Of a stretch of 64,000 bases of DNA, positions 48,265 to 57,692 are shown in pieces. The DNA is from Streptomyces venezuelae. Its GTDB lineage: Bacteria; Actinomycetota; Actinomycetes; Streptomycetales; Streptomycetaceae. The notes under the pieces are model-generated. The model was not told where the DNA came from. It made no database searches and saw only the letters and a program-made list of their open reading frames with translations. Each line of letters opens with the position of its first letter. Position 1 is the stretch's first letter. The translations under genes were made by a program, and so were the position numbers. The stretch covers positions 1,488,001 to 1,552,000 of the forward strand of contig NZ_CP029194.1 in the NCBI RefSeq assembly GCF_008642375.1, in the 5' to 3' direction.

Positions 48265-48567
48265 CTACTTCCAGAGCGGCGGGCGGTTGTTGTTCTCCGC
48301 GTCGTGGCACTGCTGCGCGCGGCGCTCCAGGGCGTCGGCGCGGGCGGCGGCCTTGCGGGCCTCCGCCGTGGCGCCGAGGCCGCGGAGCTGGGCGGCACGG
48401 GCGCGCTCCCTGTGGGCGTCCGACCGCAGCTTGTCGATGTTGCAGGTCATCTTGGCCGCGGCCGCGGGCTCCGCGGTCGCGGTCTGTCCGAGCAGCACGC
48501 CCCCGGCGAGCAGCGTCGTGGTGAGCACGGCCGTCAGGGCGCGGCGCAGGGGCAGGGTGTGGCGCAT
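48265..48567 (-). CDS. Small secreted helical protein
   Basis: The 100-residue product has a basic start (MRHTLPLRRALTAVLTTTLL), a hydrophobic core and an AxA-type cleavage region (TATAEPAAAA), so it is a likely Sec substrate. The mature part of about 60 residues is a charged alpha-helix rich in Ala and Arg (RERARAAQLRGLGATAEARK) with two cysteines (MTCNID near the start, QQCHD near the end) that could form a disulfide. ATG at 48567 has GGAGA upstream. I do not recognise the family. Confidence 0.75.
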   Translation of the reverse strand: MRHTLPLRRALTAVLTTTLLAGGVLLGQTATAEPAAAAKMTCNIDKLRSDAHRERARAAQLRGLGATAEARKAAARADALERRAQQCHDAENNNRPPLWK

Positions 48568-48685
48568 GGTGGTTCTCCAACTTCCCGGCGTGGGACGCCG
48601 GTTTGAGGCATGGTCAATACCGACCGGTAACTTTACCCGCCCGCAAGTCGGTTTCACGCCATTGCGCCCTCGATCTGCCGGACCG

Positions 48686-49993
48686 TCAACATTCCTTCAC
48701 AGGACTCCCACTGACGAGGTGATAGGTGGCTCGCCCGTCGAGGAGGAGCGGGACGAGCGCGCGCTGCGACTGGCGCAGCGGGACGAACACCCCGGCACCG
48801 TCCGGCCGGACGGTGACTCCGTGCAGGGCGAGTTCGTCGCCCGCCTCGGCGTACTGCGCGGCGTCCAGGCGGTAGCCGCAGGGCGGGTCGGCGAGGATCT
48901 CCCCGGGCTCCGGCGGGTCGTTGTCGGCGCCGCCGAGGAAGACGGGACCCCGGTCGGCGAAGCCCCGGAGCCGGGCGGCGGAAGTGACCGCCGTGAGCGG
49001 CCCGCGCCGCTCGTCGACGTAGGCGAACGCCCCTTCCAGCGCGGCTCGTTGGGTGGCCACACGACGCAGGTGGTTACGCGCCGGGTCGTTCTTCTCGGCC
49101 TCGTCGAGGGCGTCGACACGGGTCTCGACGAGCAGGCCCGCCGCGTGCTTGATGCCCGCGGTGTTGCGCAGGATGCGCTCCTGGCCGTCGCCCGCGACCT
49201 GCTTGACCGGCTTGCCGGTGAGGGGGTCGGTCCAGATGCCGTAGATGCCGGTGCTGTAGCCGGCGAGCCCTGCGGCCGGCCGTACGTAGGACTCCGACAG
49301 GGTCCGGGACTCGTCGTGGACGTGCGGGTCCGCGTCGAGGCTGCGGGGCCAGAGGGCGAGCAGGTCCTTGTCGTAGTAGCGGGGAGTGGCCCCGTACTCG
49401 TGGAGGTCGTAGACGAGTTCGGGACGCCGGTCGCGGATGACGGCGGCGACGGCCCGGGCCTCGGCCGTCCGCAGGGCGATGTGGTCGCGGTTGACGTCGA
49501 TGCCGTCGCCGTTGCCCCGGGTGTCGGCCTCCCGTCCGTCGGGGTTGGCGGTGGGGACGACGAGGAGGGTGGTCCGGGCGAGGAGGCGCGCGGTCTCCGC
49601 GTCCCGGGCGGTCGAGAGATCGCGCAGCACGCTCAGACAGGCCTCCCGGCCCGCCGGCTCGTCGCCGTGCTGGCTGCAGACGAGGAGGACCGTGGTGCGG
49701 CCCGTGCCGAGGGTGGCGAGCCGCAGCGGTCTGCCCTGCGAGGTGGTGCCGATCGTGCGCAGCGACACCCGGTCGCTCCCCCGGTCGACGGCGGCGAGGA
49801 AGTCCCGCTCCTCGGCCTCCGTGGTCCACCGGGCCCCGAGGCTGGTCTCGAATCCGGTGCGTGGCAGGGGGCGCGGGGGCGCGCTGTCCGCCGCCTTGGC
49901 GGGGACGGTGACGAGGGGCAGGGTGAGGACGGCGGCGCCCGCCGCGAGGGCGAGCAACCGGCGCGAACTCCTTTGCGCGGTACGGGGCTTCAT
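48686..49993 (-). CDS. Secreted M14 family zinc carboxypeptidase
   Basis: The 435-residue protein has a signal peptide ([20 protein letters not shown], then PAKAA cleavage) and an M14 domain: zinc motif [15 protein letters not shown] (HxxE), [10 protein letters not shown] (RDH, substrate Arg/Asn), [10 protein letters not shown] with the third zinc His, and [12 protein letters not shown] with the catalytic Glu. The catalytic set looks complete. It follows the S15 peptidase gene with an ATGA overlap, so both are exported exopeptidases from one transcript. The C-terminal 70 residues ([17 protein letters not shown]) are outside the catalytic core. Confidence 0.9.
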   Translation of the reverse strand: MKPRTAQRSSRRLLALAAGAAVLTLPLVTVPAKAADSAPPRPLPRTGFETSLGARWTTEAEERDFLAAVDRGSDRVSLRTIGTTSQGRPLRLATLGTGRTTVLLVCSQHGDEPAGREACLSVLRDLSTARDAETARLLARTTLLVVPTANPDGREADTRGNGDGIDVNRDHIALRTAEARAVAAVIRDRRPELVYDLHEYGATPRYYDKDLLALWPRSLDADPHVHDESRTLSESYVRPAAGLAGYSTGIYGIWTDPLTGKPVKQVAGDGQERILRNTAGIKHAAGLLVETRVDALDEAEKNDPARNHLRRVATQRAALEGAFAYVDERRGPLTAVTSAARLRGFADRGPVFLGGADNDPPEPGEILADPPCGYRLDAAQYAEAGDELALHGVTVRPDGAGVFVPLRQSQRALVPLLLDGRATYHLVSGSPVKEC

Positions 49994-52068
49994 CGGGCCG
50001 CTCCTGACGCAGGGAGGCGCGGTCCGCTGACCGCGGCCGGGGGTACGGGACCGGACAGGGACGGCCGGGCGGCCGGCGCGGGCAGGGTGGGAGCCGGTCC
50101 CGTCGTCGCCCGATTGAAGGCGGCCGGGCCGCCGACCAGGGGCAGCTTCGCCGATGTACGGCCGAGGTCGAGTGTCAGCGTCGGTGTGGTCGACGGAGGG
50201 TCGATCAGGTCCCGGTCGGTGCCGCCGACGATCAGGGCGAGGCGGTGGCCCGCCGGGACGACGTGGTCGGCGGACGCGAGGTCCAGGGTGAGGGTGTACG
50301 CCCTGCCGGGGGTCAGCGGCCGCTCCTCGCGGGGGTCGGCCCAGGTACCGAGGTCGGCCCAGCCGCGGCTGACGACCGTGTACCCGACGTCCGCCGTCCT
50401 GGCCCGGGTCTCCTTGAAGCAGGCACTGTCGCCGAGGGTGCTCGCGCCCCAGCAGCTGCGGTCGGTCAGCGTCGTGATGCCCTCGCCCGCCGCTCCGTAG
50501 TCGCGGATCGTGTCGGGGCCGAGGTCGACGAGGACGGCGGAGAGGTGGGCCGTGGTGGTGGTCGGGGTGGCCGTGACCGTCACCTTCGAGGAGCCGGAGA
50601 TCCGCAGGTCGCGGGAGAGCGGCCGGGTGACGAAGCCCGCCTTCTCGGGGGTCGGGGAGTCGACGCGGGCGGCCCAGTCCAGCTCGCCGAGTGCGGGGTC
50701 GTCGGTGAAGGTCGCGGTGGAGCCGGGGGCGGCGGGAGTCCGGCCGAGGGTGCCGACGCCGGGCTCGGTGCCCGCGGCGGGGCGCAGGGTCGTGGCGGCG
50801 GTGCCGCGCGGCGGCCACTGCCGGTCGGTGGTCCAGCGGTCCGGGGCGCGCTCGATGTCGGCGACCGGTTCGCGGTCGATGCCGTTCTCGTATCCGAGCA
50901 GGTAGTGGTCGAACCAGCGGTGCAGGGTGCGGACCCAGTCGGCGCGCCGGAAGTCGAAGGGGTCGACATGGCCCGTCTGGGAGAGCCAGATCTTCCGCTC
51001 GACGCCGTGCGCGGCGAGCGCGTCCCACCACTGTCCGAACTGCTTGGCGCGGACGTTCAGGTCCTGCTGCCCGTGGACGACGAAGACGCTGGCCTTCACC
51101 TTCGAGGCGTCCCGCACGTGGTCCCGCTCGCTCCAGGCGGGGGTCCAGTCGCCGCTGTACGGGGTGGCCGCGGCGATCCGCTCCTGGACGGCCCCGCAGC
51201 GGGCCCGCGCGTCGGGGCTGCTCACGTAGTCGGAGAGCCAGCTCGGGTTGGCGTTGTAGAGCGGGGCACCCTGGGAGTGGAAGTAGTCGTACCAGGACGA
51301 GATGGCACCGATCGGAACGATCGTTTTCAGCCCTTCCACGCCGGTGGCGGCCACGCCGTTGGCGACGGTGCCGTCCCAGCTCTTGCCGATCATGCCGACG
51401 TTGCCGGTGCTCCAGCCGGTGGCCCCGGCCCGGGTCGTGCCGGTGCGGGTGGTGTAGCCGCGGGCACGGCCGTTGAGCCAGTCGACGACGGCTTTGGCGG
51501 ACCGGACGTCGGAGCGTCCGCCGACGTCGTCGCAGCCGTCGGAGCGGTTGGTGCCGGCGAGGTCGACGCCGACGAAGGCGTAGCCGCGCGGGACGAAGTA
51601 GTTGTCGTAGAAGAGCGGGAACTGCACCGGGTTCCCGTCGGCGTCGTACGTCTTCTTCTGACTCTCGTTGCCTCGCCCGCAGCAGGCGTAGTACGGGCTG
51701 GCGTCCATGATGACGGGGATCTTCCGGCCGGCCGCGGCGGGCTCCCGGGGCCGGATGATGTCGACGGCGACCCGGTCGGCGCGCCCGTCCCCGTCGCCGT
51801 CGAGGCCGGTGTCGACCCAGACGGACTCACGGATGGCGTCGGCGTAGGAGTGGACGGGCCGTGACTCGCGCGGGGACTTCGCCGGGGAGGCGGAGGACGC
51901 GCCGGGCGCGGTCGACGCGAACGGCGCGGCGGACTCGGAGGGCTCGGAGGGCGCCGGTCGCGCGCCCGCCGGGGTGACCAGGGTCGCGAGCAGGGCGGCC
52001 GTGGCCGCGGCCACGAGGGTTCCGTACGGCAGTCGGGCTCCGCGGGTTCTCCGCTTTCGCATCGGCAT
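49990..52068 (-). CDS. Secreted Xaa-Pro dipeptidyl-peptidase (S15 family)
   Basis: The 692-residue protein has an N-terminal signal peptide ([16 protein letters not shown]) and an S/A/P-rich linker, then an alpha/beta hydrolase with [15 protein letters not shown] (nucleophile Ser), [16 protein letters not shown] (Asp) and [11 protein letters not shown] (His), and a C-terminal jelly-roll domain (X-Pro dipeptidyl-peptidase C-domain). It removes X-Pro dipeptides from extracellular peptides. ATG at 52068 is one of two ATGs two codons apart, and the ribosome site is weak. It is coupled to the M14 gene. Confidence 0.92.
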   Translation of the reverse strand: MPMRKRRTRGARLPYGTLVAAATAALLATLVTPAGARPAPSEPSESAAPFASTAPGASSASPAKSPRESRPVHSYADAIRESVWVDTGLDGDGDGRADRVAVDIIRPREPAAAGRKIPVIMDASPYYACCGRGNESQKKTYDADGNPVQFPLFYDNYFVPRGYAFVGVDLAGTNRSDGCDDVGGRSDVRSAKAVVDWLNGRARGYTTRTGTTRAGATGWSTGNVGMIGKSWDGTVANGVAATGVEGLKTIVPIGAISSWYDYFHSQGAPLYNANPSWLSDYVSSPDARARCGAVQERIAAATPYSGDWTPAWSERDHVRDASKVKASVFVVHGQQDLNVRAKQFGQWWDALAAHGVERKIWLSQTGHVDPFDFRRADWVRTLHRWFDHYLLGYENGIDREPVADIERAPDRWTTDRQWPPRGTAATTLRPAAGTEPGVGTLGRTPAAPGSTATFTDDPALGELDWAARVDSPTPEKAGFVTRPLSRDLRISGSSKVTVTATPTTTTAHLSAVLVDLGPDTIRDYGAAGEGITTLTDRSCWGASTLGDSACFKETRARTADVGYTVVSRGWADLGTWADPREERPLTPGRAYTLTLDLASADHVVPAGHRLALIVGGTDRDLIDPPSTTPTLTLDLGRTSAKLPLVGGPAAFNRATTGPAPTLPAPAARPSLSGPVPPAAVSGPRLPASGAAR

Positions 52069-52281
52069 GCGCCGGAACGTACCCCGGTCAACTCCCGCGC
52101 AAAAGAGTGCAGGAGGGATTCAGGGCGATTCGGGGGGCGGACGGTTCATGTCGGCCGAATGGCGATCGTGTGACAGCGGGTCCTCTGGACGTGACGGTGC
52201 GTCGGAGGGCTGAATAGGGTCCCAGCTAAGGACCGACGACCATCCGCGCGTCTTACGTTTCTTATGACTTGGGGAGCACCC

Positions 52282-53841
52282 TTGCACCGCAGAATCATCG
52301 TTCCGAGCGCCCTCGCGGCCTCCCTGCTGCTGGCGATCCCGGCATCGGCGGCCGACTTCCAGCCTGGCGCCCCGGGCATCGGCGACTCCTACTACCCCGC
52401 CAGCGGCAACGGCGGCTACGACGTCTCCCACTACGACCTGCGGCTGAAGTACCAGCCGGAGACCGACCTGCTCGAAGGCACGGCGACGATCGTCGCCACG
52501 ACGAAGCAGAACCTGTCCCGGTTCAACCTGGACCTCGGCCTGAAGGTCAGCGAGGTCCGGGTGAACGGGCGCCTCGCGAAGTTCGCGACCTCGGGCGACC
52601 ACGAGCTGGAGGTCACCCCGGCCGTCCCGCTGGAGAAGAACAAGGCGATCTCGGTCGTCGTCCGCTACGCGGGCAAGCCCTCCGAGTTCAAGGTCGACGG
52701 CTGGTCGGCCTGGGCCCGCACCCCGGACGGCGGCGTCGCCGCGCAGGAGCCGGACTCGGCCGTCTGGTGGTTCCCGTCCAACGACCACCCGCTGGACAAG
52801 GCCACCTTCGACGTCTCCGTCTCGGTGCCGGACGGCACGCAGGCCATCAGCAACGGCGTGCTCCAGTCGCAGTCCTCACGGCTCGGCTGGACGCGCTTCA
52901 ACTGGCGTTCGAACAAGCCGCAGGCGACGTACCTGGCCACGCTCGCCGTCGGCAAGTTCGACATCACGACGGACAAGACGGCCAACGGGCTGCCCGTCCT
53001 CAACGCGTACAGCAAGGACCTCGGCGACAACGCGGGGGCGGCACGCGCCTCGATCGAGCGCACGACCGAGGTCGCGGAGTGGCTGGAGGGGGTCTTCGGA
53101 CCGTACCCCTTCAACTCCCTCGGCGGGTACGTGCCGAACGTGACGAGCGGCTTCGCCCTGGAGACGCAGACCCGCCCGTTCTACAGCCCGCGGCAGTTCG
53201 CCAACGGCGCGAACGTGTCGGTCGTCGTCCACGAGCTGGCCCACCAGTGGTACGGCGACAGCGTGTCCGTCCGGGACTGGAAGGACATCTGGGTCAACGA
53301 GGGCTTCGCCCGCTACAGCCAGTGGCTGTGGTCGGAGAAGGAGGGCGAGGGCACGGCCCAGGAGCTCGCGGACTACGTGTACTCCACGCGGACGGCCGAG
53401 GACCCGTTCTGGACGGTCAAGCCGGGCGACCCGGGCGCGGAGAACCAGTTCCACATCGCCGTCTACGACCGGGGCGCGCTGGCGCTCCAGGCCCTGCGCA
53501 ACGAGATCGGCGACGAGGACTTCTTCGCGATCCTGAAGGGCTGGCCGCAGGAGTTCGCCTACGGCAACGCGCGCGTCGGCGACTTCGTGCGGTACGCGGA
53601 GCGGGTCTCGGGCAAGCCGCTGGCCGGGCTCTTCGACACCTGGCTGTACCAGCCGTCGAAGCCGGCCTCGTCGACGGCCGCCGCGGCGGGCCTGTCCGCC
53701 CCCAAGGCGGCCGCGCCGTCCTCCGGTCCCGCCGCGCGGTCGGCGGCTCCCCAGCCCGTGCAGCCGAAGTCGTGGAAGAAGATCGCGGCGACGAACACGG
53801 TCCACGACCACGACGAGCACAAGGGCCACGACAAGCACTGA
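52282..53841 (+). CDS. Secreted M1 family metallopeptidase
   Basis: The 519-residue aminopeptidase-like protein has zinc motif VVHELAHQWYGD with the downstream Glu in WVNEGFARYSQW, and the substrate loop segment NVTSGFALETQTRP in place of the classic GAMEN. Signal peptide: HRRIIVPSALAASLLLAIPASA (in parts). TTG at 52282 is chosen, with GGGGAG 5 bases upstream; an ATG at 52264 would add six residues without a site. It is shorter than classical M1 enzymes, lacking the C-terminal ERAP1-like domain. The tail is A/P- and H/D-rich (VHDHDEHKGHDKH), possibly metal-binding. Confidence 0.92.
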   Translation: MHRRIIVPSALAASLLLAIPASAADFQPGAPGIGDSYYPASGNGGYDVSHYDLRLKYQPETDLLEGTATIVATTKQNLSRFNLDLGLKVSEVRVNGRLAKFATSGDHELEVTPAVPLEKNKAISVVVRYAGKPSEFKVDGWSAWARTPDGGVAAQEPDSAVWWFPSNDHPLDKATFDVSVSVPDGTQAISNGVLQSQSSRLGWTRFNWRSNKPQATYLATLAVGKFDITTDKTANGLPVLNAYSKDLGDNAGAARASIERTTEVAEWLEGVFGPYPFNSLGGYVPNVTSGFALETQTRPFYSPRQFANGANVSVVVHELAHQWYGDSVSVRDWKDIWVNEGFARYSQWLWSEKEGEGTAQELADYVYSTRTAEDPFWTVKPGDPGAENQFHIAVYDRGALALQALRNEIGDEDFFAILKGWPQEFAYGNARVGDFVRYAERVSGKPLAGLFDTWLYQPSKPASSTAAAAGLSAPKAAAPSSGPAARSAAPQPVQPKSWKKIAATNTVHDHDEHKGHDKH

Positions 53842-53860
53842 GCCGGGCCGGGGCCGTCCG

Positions 53861-54745
53861 TCAGCGCTTCGCGCGGCGGGCGGCCCCGCGTGCCTTCCGG
53901 GCCAGGGGCAGGTAGCGCAGCCGCTCGGGCAGGACGGGGACCACGGCCCGGACGACCCGGGCGAAACGACGCAGCGCGCGCTCCTGCGCGTCCGTCCACT
54001 CCAGGCCGATGGCCTCGCGGGCGTCCGGCGGCATCAGGCCCACGGTGAGGAAGGCGCGCAGTCGCAGGAACGGGCGGCGGAGTACGGGCCAGACGAGCCG
54101 GATGGCCGGCCGGAGGAGCAGGGGGCCTCGGTCCGGGGCGGGCACCGGCAGGTCGGGGTCGAGCAGCTCCCGGACGACGACGGTCGCCTCCAGCTCGTCG
54201 GCGAGGACCTTCCGGTAGTACGGCCAGAACTCGTCGATCGTCTGCGGCATGTCCCGGTCGTGGATGCCGAGGACCCGGCCGACCTGGAGCCACTCGGCGT
54301 ACAGCTGCCGTTCCTGGGCGTCGGTGATCGGGCGGGCGAGGAGACCGAGGCCGTGCCGGTAGACGGGGAAGCCGGTCGCATGCACCCACGAGTAGTAGGC
54401 GGGGGTGAGGGCGTGGTAGGCGCGGCCGTGGGCGTCGGTCCCCTGGATGTCGCGGTGCAGCCGGCGGAGGCGGCGGCCCTCCTCGGCGGCGGCCTCGCCT
54501 CCGTACACCCAGAGCTGGACCGAGCGCAGGGAGCGCTCGCCCCGGCCCCAGGGATCGGTGCGGAAGACGGAGTGCTCGTCGACGCCGGCGCCGATCGCCG
54601 GGTGGGCGACCTGCATGACGAGGGCGGCGGGCAGCATCAGGAGCGCCCGGATGTCGCCGGCGACGCTCCACAGCACGCCACCGACGGGCGGGGGTGCGGG
54701 GTCGGCGGCCGGGGTCCTGGCGGCGGGCTCCTGCGGGTGGCTCAT
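53861..54745 (-). CDS. Oxygenase MpaB family protein (DUF2236)
   Basis: The 294-residue alpha-helical haem-protein-type family of latex-clearing protein/MpaB has LPAALVMQVAHPAIGAGVDEHS, FRTDPWGRGERSLRSVQLWVYG, HALTPAYYSWVHATG and VLGIHDRDMPQTIDEFWPYY. Conserved His and Arg residues at the haem-binding positions (AHPAIGAGV, WVHATG) are present. Fungal MpaB cleaves a prenyl side chain; here the substrate is unknown. ATG at 54745 has GGAGA upstream. It is convergent with the M1 gene. Confidence 0.87.
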   Translation of the reverse strand: MSHPQEPAARTPAADPAPPPVGGVLWSVAGDIRALLMLPAALVMQVAHPAIGAGVDEHSVFRTDPWGRGERSLRSVQLWVYGGEAAAEEGRRLRRLHRDIQGTDAHGRAYHALTPAYYSWVHATGFPVYRHGLGLLARPITDAQERQLYAEWLQVGRVLGIHDRDMPQTIDEFWPYYRKVLADELEATVVVRELLDPDLPVPAPDRGPLLLRPAIRLVWPVLRRPFLRLRAFLTVGLMPPDAREAIGLEWTDAQERALRRFARVVRAVVPVLPERLRYLPLARKARGAARRAKR

Positions 54746-54816
54746 GCGGTCGCTCTCCTCACACGTCCGGCCGTGAGCGGCCGGTCTCACACATCCAGAC
54801 TGCACCCGTCCCATGA

Positions 54817-54870
54817 CGAAGGGGCCGTCGCCCGGGCAGAGGTTCTGCTGCCCGGGCGACGGCCCCTTCG
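54817..54870 (-). terminator. Strong hairpin terminator
   Basis: Perfect 23-bp stem (54817-54839 with 54848-54870), 8-base loop, 14 bases after the stop of the b-subunit-like gene. Confidence 0.85.
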
Positions 54871-54884
54871 CGAGGACCGATGGG

Positions 54885-55373
54885 TCAGGAGCGGTCGGCC
54901 CCGACCGGCTCGCCGACGATACGGGCCGCGAGGGCGTGGGCCCAGGCGTCGACGTCCGCGGTGAGCTCGCGCTCGGCGGCGGCGCGCTCGGTGGCGATCT
55001 TCTGGGCACCGGCGGCGATGATCGCGTCGCGCTCGGCGCTGCCCTCGGCGCGGGCGGCGGCGATGGCGGCCGAGCCCTCCTCGATGGCGGCGGAGCGGAT
55101 GCGCGCGGCCTCGTGGCGGGCCTCGGCGAGCTCCGCCTCGTACTGCTCGCGGATCTGCGTGGCCTCGGAGCGCAGGTCGTCGGCGCGACCGGTGCCGCCT
55201 TCGATGGCGTCCTCACGCTCGTCGAGGGTGCGGCGGATCTTGGGCAGGATCCCCTTGGCCAGGATGAGGAAGGTCAGCGCGAACAGCACCAGCCCGAGGA
55301 TGAGCTCGGCCCAGACGGGGTTGAGGGGACCAAGGTCCATTTCGAAGACAGTGGGGTTACTGGCGAGGGTCAT
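54885..55373 (-). CDS. Orphan F0F1 ATP synthase subunit b-like protein
   Basis: The 162-residue protein has one N-terminal membrane helix (PVWAELILGLVLFALTFLIL) followed by a long polar coiled-coil-type helix (KIRRTLDEREDAIEGGTGRA to the end), the architecture of AtpF. No other ATP synthase gene is present, and Streptomyces normally carries atpF inside the atp operon, so this is a paralogue. The ATG at 55373 lies 6 bases after a TAGAAT hexamer (55385-55380), suggesting a leaderless start. It could be a membrane scaffold that reused the b-subunit fold. Confidence 0.82.
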   Translation of the reverse strand: MTLASNPTVFEMDLGPLNPVWAELILGLVLFALTFLILAKGILPKIRRTLDEREDAIEGGTGRADDLRSEATQIREQYEAELAEARHEAARIRSAAIEEGSAAIAAARAEGSAERDAIIAAGAQKIATERAAAERELTADVDAWAHALAARIVGEPVGADRS

Positions 55374-55543
55374 GCGCGCATTCTACCTGGTTCAAATAAG
55401 GACAATTCAGACACCGGAAGGAGAGTTGGCGCGCTTGTGCGAGATCGGCAAGATTCCCGGCACCCAGAGGCTACCGGAAGGTAACCACGGCTGATTGTAT
55501 GTGCGGCGCCAGGCCAACCCCCCACTCTTCCATGGGAGTTCCC

Positions 55544-56536
55544 GTGTCCTTCGCCGTGCTCCGCCGTGCCCCCGGCGCGGCCCTTTCGCTCGCGCTCGCC
55601 GCCGCCACCCTCGCGGCGACCGCGCCGGCCGCCGGCGCCGCCTCCGCCGCCGCGACCGCCGAGACGCCGCGTCTGAAGGTGCTCTCGTACAACGCGTTCC
55701 TCTTCTCCAAGACGCTGTACCCGAACTGGGGCCAGGACCACCGGGCCAAGGCCATCCCCGCCGCCTCCTTCTTCCAGGGGCAGGACGTCGTCGTGGTCCA
55801 GGAGGCCTTCGACAACTCCGCCTCCGACGCGCTCAAGGCGAACGCCGCCGCGCAGTACCCGCACCAGACACCGGTCATGGGCCGCTCCAGGACGGGCTGG
55901 GACGCCACGAGCGGCGCCTACTCGGCCACCACGCCCGAGGACGGCGGGGTGACGATCCTCAGCAAGTGGCCGATCGTCCGCAAGGAGCAGTACGTCTACA
56001 AGGACGCCTGCGGCGCCGACTGGTACTCGAACAAGGGCTTCGTCTACACCGTCCTGGACGTGAACGGCAGCCGGGTCCACGTCGTCGGCACCCACGCCCA
56101 GTCCACCGACCCGGGCTGCTCGGCGGGCGAGGCGGCGCAGATGCGCAGCCGCCAGTTCAAGGCGATGGACGCCTTCCTCGACGCGAAGAACATCCCGGCG
56201 AACGAGCAGGTCGTCGTCGCGGGCGACATGAACGTCGACTCGCACACGCCCGAGTACGGCACGATGCTCGCCGACGCCGGACTGGTCGGGGCCGACGCGC
56301 GCACCGGCCACGCGTACTCCTTCGACACCGAGCTGAACTCGATCGCCTCCGAGCGCTACCCGGACGACCCGCGCGAGGACCTCGACTACGTCCTCCACCG
56401 CGCCGGGAACGCCCGCCCCGCCGGCTGGACCAACCACGTGATCCTGGAGCAGAGCGCCCCGTGGACGGTCTCCAGCTGGGGCACGCGCTACACGTACACC
56501 AACCTCTCCGACCACTACCCGGTCACCGGCTTCTGA
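55544..56536 (+). CDS. Secreted sphingomyelin phosphodiesterase (sphingomyelinase C)
   Basis: The 330-residue exported enzyme of the DNase I/EEP fold has a signal peptide (GAALSLALAAATLAATAPAA, then GAASA), the metal Glu in VVVVQEAFDNSASD, the AGDMNVDSHTPEYG catalytic segment, and the final metal/His motif NLSDHYPVTGF. Neutral sphingomyelinases of Bacillus and Streptomyces match this arrangement. GTG at 55544 with GGGAG 5 bases upstream is preferred; ATG at 55532 is an alternative. It should cleave sphingomyelin to ceramide and phosphocholine, Mg-dependent. Streptomyces lacks sphingomyelin, so the substrate is external. Confidence 0.93.
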   Translation: MSFAVLRRAPGAALSLALAAATLAATAPAAGAASAAATAETPRLKVLSYNAFLFSKTLYPNWGQDHRAKAIPAASFFQGQDVVVVQEAFDNSASDALKANAAAQYPHQTPVMGRSRTGWDATSGAYSATTPEDGGVTILSKWPIVRKEQYVYKDACGADWYSNKGFVYTVLDVNGSRVHVVGTHAQSTDPGCSAGEAAQMRSRQFKAMDAFLDAKNIPANEQVVVAGDMNVDSHTPEYGTMLADAGLVGADARTGHAYSFDTELNSIASERYPDDPREDLDYVLHRAGNARPAGWTNHVILEQSAPWTVSSWGTRYTYTNLSDHYPVTGF

Positions 56537-56556
56537 CCGGCGGCCAGGTCCTCGTA

Positions 56557-57039
56557 CTAGTACCCGCCCCTCCCGAAGAGGCTGTACAGCCAGGCACCGA
56601 GGACCCCGGCGACGCAGAGCAGGACGAACCAGGAGCCGGGGCTCGTGTGCCGCGATCTGCGCGGCCGGCCCGGCTTCGCCTGCTTGCCGGGCTTGCCCGC
56701 CTTCTCCTTGGGCCGTCCCGCGCGGGACGGCCCGGGGACCGCGTCGGCGCCGGCGGCGACGTCGGCGAGCAGCCGCCGGCAGATCGTCGCCAGCTCCGCC
56801 GTCCCGGCCGTCAGGTCGACCACGACCTCGCTCCGGGCCGGCGCGGTGGTCCCCCCGTCGAGAATCCGCCCGGCGCGCAGCAGCGCCCGGTCCTTGCCCC
56901 CGGTCGGGGCGAGACTGATCCAGCGGCGCACGTGATCGCCCCGGATGACCACCCCGCCACCCCGCTCCCGGTACACGGTGTGCTCCCGCCACAGGACTCG
57001 GGCCAACTCGTCGGCCGTCTCCCTGAGTTGCACGTACAT
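56557..57039 (-). CDS. Hypothetical protein with C-terminal membrane anchor
   Basis: The 160-residue protein has an N-terminal soluble part of about 105 residues (MYVQLRETADELARVLWREH start, VIRGDHVRRWISLAP, EVVVDLTAGTAELATICRRL), a basic linker (PKEKAGKPGKQAKPGRPRR), and a last hydrophobic helix (SWFVLLCVAGVLGAWLYSLF), so it is a tail-anchored protein. I do not recognise a named domain. Its 94-base gap to the macro-domain gene on the same strand makes co-transcription possible but not certain. Confidence 0.7.
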   Translation of the reverse strand: MYVQLRETADELARVLWREHTVYRERGGGVVIRGDHVRRWISLAPTGGKDRALLRAGRILDGGTTAPARSEVVVDLTAGTAELATICRRLLADVAAGADAVPGPSRAGRPKEKAGKPGKQAKPGRPRRSRHTSPGSWFVLLCVAGVLGAWLYSLFGRGGY

Positions 57040-57132
57040 CTGACTCCCCTGCTGCCGTTCCCCCGATTCGAACAGCCGCCGACTCTAGCCCCCGCCTCCT
57101 CCTACGTCGGCGATGCCCCTTCCCGACGTCCC

Positions 57133-57615
57133 TTACGCGTCGAAGTCGTACACGGTGACCGGTATCCCCCGGTCCACCAGCCTGCGCCCGACCAACGGCC
57201 CGACCTCGTCCCAGGTGCCGCCCGCCAGCCCGCAGCCGATCCGCGGCATGTGGACGGACGCACCCAGCTCCGCCGCCTTGTCGCCGAGCAGCCCGAGCGC
57301 GGTGTCGATCGCCTCGTACCGCACGGGCACGGCCTGGTTGCGGACCGTCCGAATCCCGTGCTGGCCCACGAGGTTGGCCACCCACAGGCCGGGTTCGACC
57401 CGCACGAACTGTGCGGCGCCCAGCCCGAAGTCGTTCCCCGCCCGGTCACGGTGCCACTGCCGGAAGGCCCTCTCCGGCTCGGGCCAGCGGCGCGTGAGCG
57501 CGACGACGAAGCCTCGCCCCCAGTGTCCGGCGTCGTTGCAGACGTGGGCGATGATCCTGACGCCCTCGCCGTGCGGGGCGGTCGCGTCGCCCTGGACATA
57601 CCTGATCCCGTTCAT
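57133..57615 (-). CDS. Macro domain-containing protein
   Basis: The 160-residue single-domain protein has GIRYVQGDATAPHGEGVRII, HVCNDAGHWGRGFVVAL, MPRIGCGLAGGTWDEVGPLV and VTVYDFDA, the ADP-ribose-binding loops of the macro fold (Poa1p/YmdB-like). It could hydrolyse ADP-ribose-1''-phosphate or ADP-ribosyl modifications. ATG at 57615 lies 7 bases after an exact TAGCGT -10 of a DNA-damage-type promoter, so its mRNA is likely leaderless. A link to NAD or ADP-ribose metabolism under DNA damage is inferred. A longer reading to 57645 would start inside the promoter and is rejected. Confidence 0.9.
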   Translation of the reverse strand: MNGIRYVQGDATAPHGEGVRIIAHVCNDAGHWGRGFVVALTRRWPEPERAFRQWHRDRAGNDFGLGAAQFVRVEPGLWVANLVGQHGIRTVRNQAVPVRYEAIDTALGLLGDKAAELGASVHMPRIGCGLAGGTWDEVGPLVGRRLVDRGIPVTVYDFDA

Positions 57616-57622
57616 GTCGATC

Positions 57623-57645
57623 ACGCTACGGGCAGCCACTGACAA
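57623..57645 (-). promoter_or_regulatory. RecA-independent (PafBC-type) damage promoter, exact match, macro-domain gene
   Basis: Minus strand TTGTCAGTG (57645-57637), eight bases, TAGCGT (57628-57623). It matches every defined position of the consensus tTGTCRgtg-N8-TAnnnT. The ATG at 57615 begins 7 bases later, which fits leaderless initiation. Confidence 0.75.
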
Positions 57646-57692
57646 GGGTCGCGGGTCTTCTACACAGCTGGTGAGACAGCAATACTGTTCAA

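Noticed and set aside
53842..53890. GC-rich inverted repeat at the end of the M1 gene
   Set aside because: Arms are far apart and run into the MpaB coding region; too weak to call a terminator.
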